Part shown: positions 1 to 10,451 of the stretch, piece by piece
How positions within the stretch are numbered: the stretch's first letter is position 1
Layout of the letters: each line of letters begins with the position of its first letter
NCBI GenBank assembly: GCA_029834535.1
Contig: JAQMWT010000119.1
Location: forward strand, 1 to 64,000
Source: Chrysophaeum taylorii
Lineage: Eukaryota; Sar; Pelagophyceae; Pelagomonadales; Pelagomonadaceae
Direction of reading: 5' to 3'
DNA length: 64,000 nucleotides
Position numbers and translations under genes: made by a program
The notes under the pieces: model-generated
Seen by the model: the letters and a program-made list of their open reading frames with translations, nothing else
What the model was told of the DNA's origin: nothing
Database searches by the model: none

Positions 1-70
1 GCGATCGCGGAGCCGGATTCGAAAAAGGCGACGCCGCGCAGTAAGCCCCTAAATTCTCCTTTACTCCACA
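1..70 (+). repeat. 5' LTR, 3'-terminal part only
   Basis: The first 70 bases align with about 9018-9079 of the 3' LTR, sharing blocks such as AGCCCCTAA and ATTCTCCT and ending in CCACA. The rest of this LTR lies upstream of the window. Small indels and substitutions separate the two copies. Confidence 0.75.
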
Positions 71-72
71 GG

Positions 73-90
73 TGGTGGGATGAATGACGA
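73..90 (+). other. candidate primer-binding site
   Basis: Three bases after the end of the 5' LTR the sequence reads TGGTGGGATGAA. It starts with TGG as expected for pairing to a tRNA 3' CCA end. I could not name the matching tRNA. Confidence 0.25.
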
Positions 91-1150
91 GATTCGAGCG
101 ACTATATCGGTCGCCACCGAACTAGTGAATCTTGCATTCTCTACACGGTCCGGACACGCCGTGCGCGCCCTGATCAAGCGCGCCGACAAGGGAATTCCAG
201 AAGGACCATTGCCGTGGGAAAGTTCCCCGGCCGGATACGTTTTGTCGCGAAGTGACGACGCGCGATTTGGTGCTAACCGACGCGCAAACCGGGTTACCGC
301 TGCCGCAGGCGAGCGGGGTGAGATCGCAACTCCACGGATAAGGCATTGTTTGCCGGCAGAGACGAGTTCTGCCGCCCACCGTTTACGATTAGAATTTTGT
401 CGGTGGAAGACGCCACGCAACGACGATATTACGCGTGTCGTGGACGATTAGAAGTTCCGGAGCCGAAGGAATCACGAACGAAGACGATTCAACCATTTTG
501 GACCCTGTCTGATCCTCGGCCGACTAGAACGAGCCAGAGCCGATATGAAAGACGATGATGCTGCCCGTCGAGCAGCTACGATATGAAGAACCGCCAAGCC
601 GTCAGGATGAGACGAACGAGCGGAATGACGATGATGATGGATGTATGATGATGATGAGAGGGCTACGATACAGAAGTTTTACGAGGAAGAAGAGCTAAAC
701 TACAACTACAAGCCCACGGAGAGACCGGCGGAGACATCGACAGCTCCGTCAACGCGTGCAGAACCCCCCGTATGCAACGAAAATGAATGAGATTTACTAC
801 GAAGCTCCCACTTGCGGGCATTACGCGAAGAGACGAACGCGCGCAAGAACGACTTTTTAAAAAAAAGACTCTTTCTTTTAGGGGAAGAGAACGAACGAAA
901 GAACGGCTACACCGGAGGAGATAAAAATAATGCGAGAGCAACTGCGTAGGCCAATGCTCGAGCAGACGCCCTCCAAGATCAAGCAAGCGCGTTGGCACGG
1001 AAATAAGATGAATTGCGTATGCCGAATCGCCCGAGGCGAGCGAAAGCGGTCTCGAGGAGAATTCCGACTTCGAAGGTACCGCCGCCCACGCGAACGCGCG
1101 AGCGAAAGTCAGGAAGCCGCGCGACGACGACGACGACGAGTCGTCCGAAT

Positions 1151-1261
1151 GACCGAAACGTCGTTAAACTACGATCAAGAGCAATCCAAGTTGAAGGAGC
1201 TCACCCCAAACCAAAATCCCCACAGAATCGAAGAATTTGACCGAAACGTCGTTAAACTACG
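1151..1261 (+). repeat. pair of 23-bp direct repeats in the retrotransposon leader
   Basis: The same 23 bases, beginning GACCGAAACGTCG, occur at 1151-1173 and 1239-1261 with an 88-bp period. This suggests a local duplication inside the leader region. Confidence 0.8.
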
Positions 1262-3569
1262 GGTCGAAGCCGTCTACCGCTTCTAACCCGGTGTCACCGT
1301 TGGTGGCACGATATGATTTGTCGTCAGCTGACACAACCCTCGGTCTTGACGACGCGCCGGAGTTATGTGTGAATCCGATTTACGAGCCCCGTGCAGCCGA
1401 TGACGCCCAAAGTAAAGGACCGCCGCTGCACCCGCCGCTGCTACGCTCGATGCTATGAGTTTACCTCCGAACATTCAAGTGGATGGCACGTCGCCTCCAC
1501 GATCGATCGACGATGCGTCGCAGAGGATTACCTCGAATGATAAGCGCGCACCTGAGTACACACCCATCGAACGTCACGTGCCCTTTGGTGGCCAGTTTTT
1601 GACAGATATGACGTCGGGGACGACGCCTTCTTCTTTTGCAGCCCCCCCCGACGAACCGACTGCAGACGTTTTTGCAGATGTTTTATTCCCTTTGACGATG
1701 GCAGACAATTCGTGTGCCGACATTTTTAGTGACGAGGCGATTGCCGATATTCGAAGCGATGGAGTGGATGAGAGGCCGAGTGAAACGGCCGAGAAAATGA
1801 ATACGAAAGCGGAAGAGATGAAGAATCTTATAACGCATGAACTGCCTTTGGAGCTCAGTGAAAGCCCTGGCGTATTACTCACGAACGAAGAGTTCAAAGA
1901 TTTTCAGCCTGCATATGATGATGGCTACGTGATAAAGAAAGATCCCGAACATACTATGAGGATGAGTATAGCTGCCGCCCGGAACCGAATTTGGATGGGA
2001 CGATCAGCATGGATAATAGGAAGATGAGCATACCGACGTTAAGGATACGAGCTCAATGTTTCCTGAGGAAGAAACCGCCAGAGCGGAAAGAAGTACAATT
2101 CCGACCCCGAGGCACGGAGTTATTGGCCAACCGAGATTTAATTTACGTTTGGTCGGAGTTTTGGCAAAAGACGACGAAGGCGTCGATGTTTGGATAGACG
2201 AGACGATTTGACCAGTTCGGAATAGACTTGGGAGCAGTCGCCTACAGTTCGGAGATCACATTGAGTAGAGCAAAGGACGATCCAGAGGTACTGCTGCAGG
2301 ACCTGCCGAACTGACGCCAGAGAGAGACAAAGATAACAAGAGCCCCAGTCGAAGTTCGCGCCGGCACAGACGACGACGATCGCGCGACGACGAATACGAC
2401 GGAGGCCGACACCAATATAATTTGAGTTTTTTGAGCGCAACGCTCGCATTTACGACCCCTTGCGGTCAACAGTTACCATTAGGAGTGACGGTGTACCCGA
2501 ACACGTACACCCGCACCGACGACGCAGCCGACGCCCTTGCCGCGGCCGCATTCGAAGATCTTGCTCGCCCACCGATGGACGAGCCACACAACAACGTGCT
2601 GACCAATCGTCGGTCTTTGGCACAGATTTATGAGCAGATGTCGAGCGATGAGCTCGAAGATTCGAGCGAGGAACTTGAAGCTACACGATACTGGGAAGGC
2701 GATTCAGATTCGGAAGATGAAGAAGCTACACTCTGTGAACCAGTGTCTGCGTTAACGTTATTTGACGAGTCGTCCATGGACGACCCACCGTTTATTTTTG
2801 ATGAGGAAGCCCTCGATGCCATCGGCTTATCTTTGGACCCTCCAGAGACGACCGTTGGCGACCGAACTGGCTGTGAGCCAGACATGAATTTCTGCAGTGA
2901 TAGCTCGTGCGCGCATTCGTCGGATGAGACGATGACAAGCGCGAGTATGGCAGACGACGATTTTACGACAGAGTTGACGTCGGGGACGACGCCATCTTTT
3001 CCTGCGGACCCCCCCGAAACGGTTTCGATTACTACGGATCGAGACACGGATACGCCGCCGGAAGAAAAGGATAGATTTATGAAGAAGATTAGCAGCGTTC
3101 TCGAGTGTGACGAAGACGAGCAGACGTGGAACCTGCAGGATTGGTGGACGAAAGCTCAGAATTTCTTGCTGAAGAAGCCACCAGAACAACCGCGCAGCTG
3201 CAGACTCAAAGCTGCAGCTGACACGGAACCGATCGCCGATGCTGATGAGGATCAGCAGGCGACGAATGAATTTACAGATGCATTCTGGAAAGACGAAATG
3301 AATGATTTATGGGAGGGGTCCTTTGCTTCCGTGAACTACGAAGACCAGGATCCCCTACCAGCACGGATTCCCTCTGAGATTGTCTTGGAGGAAGAGCGAA
3401 AGCCGCCAGATAAAGAGGCTTCCGCGAGCATTATGGCGAAGACGCCAACAACAGATAATACGAAAGCTCAAGCCGCGGTATCGATGCCCAACCCCGGAGA
3501 TGAGCGATTCAGAGCCCGATGTGCTCACACTTCGTTGACGCCGCGAGATGGCAAGACGATCGAAGATGA

Positions 3570-3965
3570 TTTGATTACCCTCAGTTGCTTAGATACGGGT
3601 ACTTTAACGTTTATAGCCTGCCACATCTACAGGAATCGTGACGGACCGAAATTCTCGACGACCATTGGTGTCGATGGAATGGCAGATGTTTCTTATATTT
3701 GCCGAGAAATGGTCAAAAAGTTGACCAGAGATCAGTTGATTTTCGATGAAGGCGAACTTCCGATTAAGCGCAAGCTGTACGGATCAGGATTGAATACGAC
3801 GACGATCCATCGTTGGATCGCCCTTCGGGTCGCTTTCGCCGATGACTTTGCCGCTCCCATTGTTGCTATTGTAGCAGATACGAATTATCTGTTCCTGTTG
3901 GGAGGGCGCGATATACGAGTTTTAGGAGCCATCGTGGATTTTCCCCATGATCGGATCTGTTTTTG
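3570..3965 (+). other. retropepsin-like protease region of the retrotransposon
   Basis: The segment contains an IGVDGMADVSYI stretch followed by MVKKL, which corresponds to the active-site strand and following helix of gypsy proteases (usually DSG or DTG then A..FI). It ends with a LLGGRDIRVLGAIVDF block like the conserved L.G.D.L strand. In the family this enzyme cuts the Gag-Pol polyprotein. Confidence 0.6.
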
Positions 3966-5329
3966 TCGAACCCAAGTCGTCTACGGGCGCAAGAAGATTA
4001 AAGTTAAGGATGAACGAGTCGATGCACCAATCGTGACCTTTCGGTCTATTTACGATCGAAATCCGATAACCGTACCGATTTACAATCATCAACACGATGC
4101 CTTTCGGTAGAGTCTCGACCTGGTCAAGACTCGAGTTTACGCTCGTTTGAGCACGATTAAAGATCTCCGAAGCCCGCCGCCGGAACGTAAGGTAGCCTTG
4201 GCTACGCGGGGACATGCTACGACCAAATTCTCCCCAGCTCCGGGAGAAGACGCGCGAGAAGTAATCGCTTATGCCGCGCGCACGATTCAAATCGAGCCCG
4301 GTCGAACGTACAATCTACCGGTTATTTTGTCGAAGCCTATGGAAAAAGGACAGGTTTTCGTCGCTACGTTTGCTGAGAACGAGCAGTTGGGAGTTGTCGA
4401 AGGAATGTGTTCTTCTTGCGAAGAGCGCAACCGGTCCGCTGCTCGGGTGGCGGTTACTGCCACGGAAGAAGTGCCGACGGTCGTCACTCAAGGCGAAGTC
4501 CTTGCGATTGGCGATATCGTTAGATACGAAGATGAGTTGAACGTCTCTACGATCAATGAACTTACGAAAGAATGTGAAGAAGGATACGACAAGGGGAACC
4601 TTTCTTTCACCGTTTCTGTCGCTAGTCACTTGACGCGATGCGACGAATCTCCCCCGCCGATGCTGCTGAGCACGATGCAGAAGGACGCTACGACCGCCAT
4701 GGCGGACAAGTCCACCCTCAAACGACCTGAAGGCAGCAACGATTTCGCTCGAAGGTCGGAAGAAGATGAAAAGAAATGCCGCGAGATCACCGAAGCGGAG
4801 ATCCGCCGCCGATATGAAAAGGTTCAATGGCTTCCAATCACTTATCGCAAGGTGGTGATGCTGTTCAGTGGAGCCGGAGGCAGTACTTTAGGTCTCCAAC
4901 GAGCCAACGAAATGTGTGGGACGTCACAACCAAATTTAGACGTTCCGCCAGATTCTGAGCGAGATCGGGAACCGAAGATTAAGAGCGAGCCGAGTGTTCG
5001 TGTCAAAGGCGAGAGGATCAACAAAAGCCACCCGGAAGTGAAACTAAAATACGAGAAAAAGTTCGATGTGCCATGGAAAGATGCGCCGCGCGATGCCGAG
5101 GGTGCACCACTGCCGCAGACTCCTGAGCATGTCAAGGACAACGAAGCAATGAAAGTTAAAATTCCTACGAAGGAAGAAGTTGACAAGGTTGTGCAGGAGC
5201 TGGGAATTCCTGACAATCCGCACTTAGATGACGATGCGAAACTGATGCTCCGTCACTGTGTGCAATATTCTTGGGCCTTTTTCGACCCGATTATGAGACC
5301 TGTGGACTCGCCTCCTGTGTCTCTACGAT

Positions 5330-6200
5330 TCAAAGACGCGAATCCGCGACCGATTAAGATGACACCCTACCGATTGACGCCTGCGAAGCTCGATTGTCTC
5401 CGCAAGCAGATCAGCGAGTGGTGCCGGGATGGAGTCATTCGTCCGGCCAACTCACCTTGGGACTTTCCTGTGTTGATGCTTCCGAAGAAAGGAGCTGAGA
5501 TTGGAACGTCAAACGCGTTCCGTGCTGCAGTTGACTTACGTCAGCTCAACGATCAATTGGTCAATGACAGTTGGCCACACATTCGACAAGATGATGCTTT
5601 AGCCTTTCTCGCGATGAGACGATGGCGGACATGCATTGATATTAGATGGGGATACCACAACCTTCGTCTAGATCCGGCAGCGCAGGACGCTGTCACGATG
5701 GTTAGCCCACTTGGCGCTCACAGTTTCTTGCGATTACCTCTAGGTGTGAAGACAGCCGGAGCTCTTTTCTGCAAGCAAATGGCGAGCGACCTTTCGAAAT
5801 GGATGTATCAAGACTTGGTTGCGTTTGTTGACGATATTATGATGGGATCCGACGATCTTCATCGACATTTACAAGTTTTGATCGAAGTGATGTGTCATTT
5901 GGCACAGAGAGGGTACAGCGGTCGAACCGCGAAGTTCCACCTTCTCAAGGATGATATAGAATTTCTGGGACACATTTCTACCCCAGAAGGCTTGAAGCCG
6001 AATCCAAAGACGCTGGAAGCACTGCAGAAGATGCCGATTCCAGGTACTTTACCGAATACTTCCCCGAAGACCCAGATACGCTCTTTCATCGGCATGAGTA
6101 ATTACTGCCGGCGATATGTGAAGGGCTACTCGAAGATTGTGGAACCGTTAAGACGATTATGCCTCGAAGGTGTAAAGTTCGAGTGGACGCCCGAGTGTCA
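5330..6200 (+). other. reverse transcriptase domain of the retrotransposon
   Basis: Conserved RT blocks are in order: VIRPANSPWDFPVLMLPKK, AAVDLRQLN, CIDIRWGYHNLRLDP, LPLGVKTAGALF, the catalytic FVDDIMM box (the YVDD position), and LGHISTPEGLKPNPKTLEAL. The connection segment FIGMSNYCRRYVKGYS follows. This is clearly Ty3/gypsy RT. About 450 bp upstream lies a peptide resembling motif I of C5 DNA methyltransferases (see findings). Confidence 0.95.
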
Positions 6201-6249
6201 GAAAGCTTGGGATACGATTATTTAAGCTTTGGTTGATTCCCGTGGAGTC

Positions 6250-6680
6250 TACCACGCCGATTATGATCTGCCTTTTCAGATCCGATCCGATGCTTCCAAG
6301 GATGGACTTGGAGCATATCTCTTCCAGATCGTCGAAGTCAAGGACGATGCCGGAAGAGTGACTCGAGAAGAACGAGTAATTGAATACTGGAGCCGAGCTG
6401 TGCCGAAGGAGATGCGGAATTATGAGCCTCGTCGGCTAGAGCTGCTGGCAGTTATACTTTCTCTAGAGCACTTTCGAGCCTACATCGAAGGGCACCGTAC
6501 TGTTTTGGAGACCGATCACCGAAATTTGACGTTTTTACGTAAGGCGACGCACTCGTCTGGACAGCTTGCTCGTTGGGCGATGCGCCTCGCCAATTTTGAC
6601 CCTGAACTTGGTTACAAGCCGGGAAAGTCACCGGGAATGAGTATCCCTGACTGTCTCTCCCGCAACCCGATTGATCATGT
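6250..6680 (+). other. RNase H domain of the retrotransposon
   Basis: The first catalytic Asp sits in IRSDASKDGLGAYLFQ, followed by RNYEPRRLELLAVILSLEHFRAY with the catalytic Glu, and by ETDHRNLTFL with a further Asp. It ends with the LARWAMRLANFDPELGYKPG block typical of gypsy RNase H. The domain removes RNA from the RNA-DNA hybrid during reverse transcription. Confidence 0.93.
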
Positions 6681-7149
6681 CATCGAGACTGACGAGTTTG
6701 GAGAACCTTTGAACCACGCGTATTTAGTGTTCCAAGAGCTTCCCCGACCTGTTGATGACCGAGGAGTTCCCGTCTCTGGCTGCCACTTCATAATGTCGTT
6801 TATTACGACCGAACTGCCGGAAGACGGAGACGAAGACCCTGAAAAGGATCCGATGAAATTGGCTACGTCTCACGCGACGAGACAACGTCGGAAGAACCGT
6901 GCGCGTGATGAGCCACAGATCTTCAAGGACGCAGCCGCTTACAAAGATTATATCAATAAGATACCCGATAATATGACGCTCGCGGAGATCGCACGTGAGC
7001 AAGAATCTGATGCTACGTGCGAGGATATTCGCTACCGAATGGCCCAAGGTCAGACGCCACGACGTTCCCGAGCGAACGAACGATTCGAAGTCGTTAAAGA
7101 TGTTCTTTACCGCATTTCTGCTGATTTGCACCCGATGATTGTTGCACCT

Positions 7150-8250
7150 GCTACGTTGCGCAAACGCATTATTCGACTCTATCATGACACTCCGGTTAAC
7201 GGTGGTCATATGGGACGTCACAGTACCGTCCAGGCTATCCAAGAACGATTTTGGTGGCCCCACATGTCGAACGAAGTTGGAGTCTTCATTGCTGAATGCT
7301 TAGTTTGTCAGAAAGCTCGTACGCCTGAGCCGAAACGAGCTGGACTCCTGCAGCAGCCCGTCTACGATGGTGATGGTGCTGTTCTTTGCATGGATTTATT
7401 TGGACCCTTGCCCAGCGCTGGTCCCGAGACGTATCTTCTAGTATTTTTTGATCCGTTCTCGCATTTCTTGATTCTGGATGTTTTGAACGATAAAACCGCT
7501 GAGTCTGTCCTCGAGTCTTTTGTCATTAACATTCTCCTCAAGGGCTACTTGCCCCAGATGATTCGTACCGACAACGGTAAAGAGTTCGTGAACAAGTTGA
7601 TGCGCGAGTTTTGCCATCTCTTCAACACCCGATACCAAACTACGATTCCTTATCATGCCCAGTCGAACCCGGCTGAGCGTGTCAACCGATTTATCAAGGC
7701 CTTCCTCCGTGCTTGCCTTCAAGGCCGGAACATCACGGATTGGCCTGACTTTGCTCATTATATTGCGTTTTGCTACAACCGCAAGTTTATTCCAGGCACG
7801 CAGATTTCGCCCTTTATGCTACGCCTGAACCGTCAGCCGATGCTACCGACTGACTACACGCTCATGGATTTTGATACACGATTATTGCCGAAGACTCGCT
7901 CTGATGCAGTCGCCGAGACTCGCGAACGATTGAAATATTATACAAAGATCGTCCGCGAGGCTCGTGATAAAGCTTTGAAGAAACAGCGATTGGCTGACAA
8001 TGCTGATCATGTTGATGTTGAATACAAGGAAGGATCGCACGTTTTGCTCTACATCCCTTTCCTTCAGAACAAACTTCGACCGGAATGGCGAGGACCGTTT
8101 ATTATCAAGGAACGCCTCTCCCCGGTCACCTATAGGATTGAGTCTCTCGACTCTCCGCCCGAAGAACGACGTGTTCATGTAAGTCAGATCACGCCGGTGA
8201 TGGTACCTCCGATCGTTGATCAAACCATCCGCAAACCCGAAGAAACCTTC
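7150..8250 (+). other. integrase of the retrotransposon (H2C2 finger, DDE core, GPY/F module)
   Basis: An H2C2 zinc finger (HDTPVNGGHMGRH ... CLVCQKAR) is followed by the DDE core: Asp in VLCMDLFGPLP, Asp in IRTDNGKEFV, and Glu in SNPAERVNRF. A GPY/F-type module follows (LRPEWRGPFIIKERLSPVTY). In the family this enzyme joins the cDNA to host DNA. The order after RNase H supports Ty3/gypsy assignment. Confidence 0.94.
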
Positions 8251-8685
8251 CGTGATGATTATCAGCACGGTAAGTTTGTTGTTTTCCGGATTCCTGACCG
8301 GAAGCGCTCTGATTGGCGCAAGAAGATTTATGTTGCCGAAGTTTACGAGCCTTACGATTACCAAAATGATCGTGTCGCTCTACATTTCTATTCCGATTTG
8401 GGTCCGAATGATGATGTCGCTTATTTCAAGCCGACCTCTCACCTTTCGCACCGCAAGCTCAAGCCCGAATTCAAGGACGTTGAAGGTCGAAGTTTCACCG
8501 ACAAGTCCCGAATTTCCTCCAACACAACTCCTTGTGTCACGGATTTCGCTCCGCACGAGATTGACGTGTTGGTCCCCAAGTTTACTTTACGCAGTGGTCG
8601 AGTTCCTGAACCGATCATCACCCGCGTTTACCAGAAGATTCGTTCACGAGATGCTCGTAAGGCGAAGCCGCGCTCCTCGCGCTAG
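8250..8685 (+). other. C-terminal tail of integrase, possible reader-like module
   Basis: After the GPY/F module about 145 residues remain. They contain KFVVFRIPDR, IYVAEVYEPYDYQNDRVALH, then FYSDL and YFKPTSHLSHRKLKPEF. I do not see a canonical chromodomain. The pattern of a V-A-V strand, an acidic loop and LHFY is reminiscent of a small beta-barrel reader fold, but that is only inference. Confidence 0.4.
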
Positions 8686-8712
8686 CACCTCGCTGGGGCA
8701 GCTCGAATTCTT

Positions 8713-8725
8713 ACCAGGGGAGTCC
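8713..8725 (+). other. candidate polypurine tract
   Basis: The short purine-rich run ACCAGGGGAGTCC lies directly before the TG of the 3' LTR, where plus-strand priming occurs in this family. It is short and imperfect. Confidence 0.3.
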
Positions 8726-8802
8726 TGTGGCGGCAACTCCCGTCTCCTAAGGCTTACCCCTCTTCTAGGGCCCCCCTTATCAGGGGCACCCTACTCCGTT
8801 CC

Positions 8803-8832
8803 GATGATGTCAGAGTTTTCTATGACATCATC
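8803..8832. promoter_or_regulatory. palindrome with CRE-like sites inside the 3' LTR
   Basis: GATGATGTCA at 8803-8812 and its perfect reverse complement TGACATCATC at 8823-8832 flank a 10-nt loop. Each arm contains TGATGTCA/TGACATCA, close to bZIP CRE-like sites. The position within the LTR fits a promoter or enhancer element, but use is not shown. Confidence 0.45.
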
Positions 8833-8882
8833 TTCCTTTTCCGTGACACGTATCACCCTGATGTCTGATTTCGATTATCCTT

Positions 8883-8918
8883 GATCATAAAGCAACAGCC
8901 GATCATAAAGCAACAGCA
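8883..8918 (+). repeat. 18-bp tandem duplication in the 3' LTR
   Basis: The unit GATCATAAAGCAACAGC plus one base occurs twice back to back at 8883-8900 and 8901-8918, differing only in the last base. Confidence 0.85.
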
Positions 8919-9089
8919 GCTATCCTCAAGTTGAGAGGACCAGGCGCAGGAGTTGTTTGTGGTCGCGTGGCAGGAGAACGGCCATCCTCGTCCAGTGATC
9001 CCACCAAGGGCACGGACGCGATGGCGAGCCAGGATTCGAAGGCACGCCAGGTAGCCCCTAAAATTCTCCTTACGCCACAGCGCTATCAG

Positions 9090-9177
9090 AGTACACCCTT
9101 TCACGGTACACTCCGCCAGATCACTCCACCAGAGAGGGCGGCGCCATCAAAGTACATTCTTTCACGGTACACTCCGC
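9090..9177 (+). repeat. direct repeat, 61-bp spacing, just after the LTR
   Basis: A 27-nt unit starting AGTACA and ending CGGTACACTCCGC occurs at 9090-9116 and 9151-9177 with two mismatches. The core GTACACTCCG also occurs inverted at 9413-9422. This may be a remnant of a second repeat family into which the retrotransposon inserted. Confidence 0.7.
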
Positions 9178-10451
9178 AGGCTTACTATACAGGGGCAGAC
9201 AGACGAGGACTCTGGCGAACACTCAGTGACTTTATACACCCAGATTTGCACCTGCGGCTTGAGATCCCTTCTCCGGGAGTCTTTCCTGTGCCAGCCTGTC
9301 GCATGGCACCCGTTAATGTATAGAGCGCAAATGGGTTTAGGGGTGGCTCTCGGCAAACCGGCAAATAGAGGTGACGGTGCACTCGAAGGATCGTGCCTGT
9401 GGTGCGCTCCGCCGGAGTGTACTTGTTTCTTAGTATATCCCGCAATCACCATTCTCCAGGCACGAGATGCTGACAATCTAGCTCGACAAAACCTAGCAGG
9501 ATAATAGCGCGCGACAGCAACAAGCAATAGCAATATGAACAAGATTAACCTGAGCGTGAACGACGGGGCTGGTAAAACGGTGTCCTACGAAAGTCGAAGC
9601 GCCCAACGAGTCAAGCGCGAGCGCAGATACCCCCTACTCATGGCAACAGCGCAATAGAATCGAAAGCTCTATCTTCGCACTCAGTAGCGAGCGAGAGGCG
9701 TGGTTTGTGGTAGTTACTTGGCCGTGTAGAAAGCGAATTGCGGGCAGAGAGGAAGGTTTTGAGGGGCGAGAGAAAACGATAAGAGCGCAGCCGGATGCTA
9801 TCTCATACGAGAGCCATTCTAGACTCCTATACAAAGCGACGTCAGCCGTTCAAGTCCGGAAGTGGTGTCGGTGAATTAATTTGCTCGCGGAAGTGTGGGC
9901 ATAATCAAACTCTCGGAATAGCACAAAACCCGCCGAGCGCGCTCCGGGCGCACACTTGCCAAGTGGCCTCCTGGCGCTGTTTCCGGTGTTCAACTTGCGT
10001 TTTTTTTTTCCACCGCGGAGTACCGGTGTACAGGGAAGTTGCTGTGATTGCGCCCCAAGCTCGCCGAAGCGACTGAACCGGAAGGCACGCAGACCACACT
10101 CGTCCCACCCGCGCCGGGCATAAAGAAAAACAAAGCGAAAAGAGAAAAGGCACAGCAGCATTGCTCGCCGAGATACCGCTAGGCGGACTCTGCCCGTCTC
10201 CGTGCCCCGAGCGCGTACCATTGATTCAGCTGGACGTCGGAGGAGCGAAAGGGCGGGCTGGGAATGGGGCGAGACGGTCGGACAGGTAGGTAGAGCGTCG
10301 CAGGGTAATATGGTAGCCATACGAGGGACAAAAAAAAAAAAATGCAGTGCGCGCGAGAAGAGACGCGCTGATCGTATCAACGCGCACTTTCCCGGATTTG
10401 CGTTTTATCCACGTCTGCAACACAGATGTGCCCTCCTCGTCGGTTTCCGCA
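9178..10451. other. no convincing gene
   Basis: Several frames are open but none shows a recognisable domain or a consistent codon pattern. There are an inverted copy of the flanking repeat near 9413 and short homopolymer runs near 10000 and 10330. It could hold the 3' UTR of the minus-strand lectin gene and old transposon DNA. Confidence 0.5.

Larger units (their letters stand above)
71..3560 (+). other. leader and acidic gag-like region of the retrotransposon
   Basis: The region up to about 2400 is degraded and has only short open stretches. From about 2420 a long acidic, Ser/Asp/Glu-rich protein segment leads into the protease. No CCHC zinc knuckle was seen, so gag is assigned by position only. 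A segment near 1605-2100 resembles 2970-3200 (shared peptide TSGTTPS plus a later FL.KKPPE motif), so part of the region appears to have been duplicated and then diverged. Confidence 0.5.
1..9079 (+). mobile_element. Ty3/gypsy-type LTR retrotransposon, old, 5' end cut by window
   Basis: A long element ends in an LTR beginning TGTGGCG and ending CGCCACA, and the first 70 bases of the window match the end of that LTR. In order inside are a long acidic gag-like region, an aspartic protease, reverse transcriptase, RNase H, an H2C2-DDE integrase and a C-terminal tail. The order RT-RNase H-integrase is that of Ty3/gypsy elements. The coding frame is mostly preserved but interrupted about twice, and the gag-like part is degraded, so it is a non-intact fossil. 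The visible LTR ends are only roughly three quarters alike over about 70 bp, suggesting an old insertion. The 5' flank and any target duplication lie outside the window. Confidence 0.93.
8726..9079 (+). repeat. 3' LTR of the Ty3/gypsy element (354 bp)
   Basis: It starts TGTGGCG and ends CGCCACA, a perfect 7-bp terminal inverted repeat with the usual TG...CA ends. It follows a purine-rich stretch about 40 bp after the end of the pol region. It carries an 18-bp tandem duplication and a 10-bp palindrome, annotated separately. Its end matches bases 1-70. Confidence 0.8.

Noticed and set aside
4147-5300. A complete DNA methyltransferase in the retrotransposon
   Set aside because: Only a motif I-like peptide is present; the catalytic PC and ENV motifs are absent.
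9850-10380. Minus-strand open frame of about 176 codons
   Set aside because: No domain, Arg/Phe-rich composition and overlapping open frames on both strands; not enough to call a gene.
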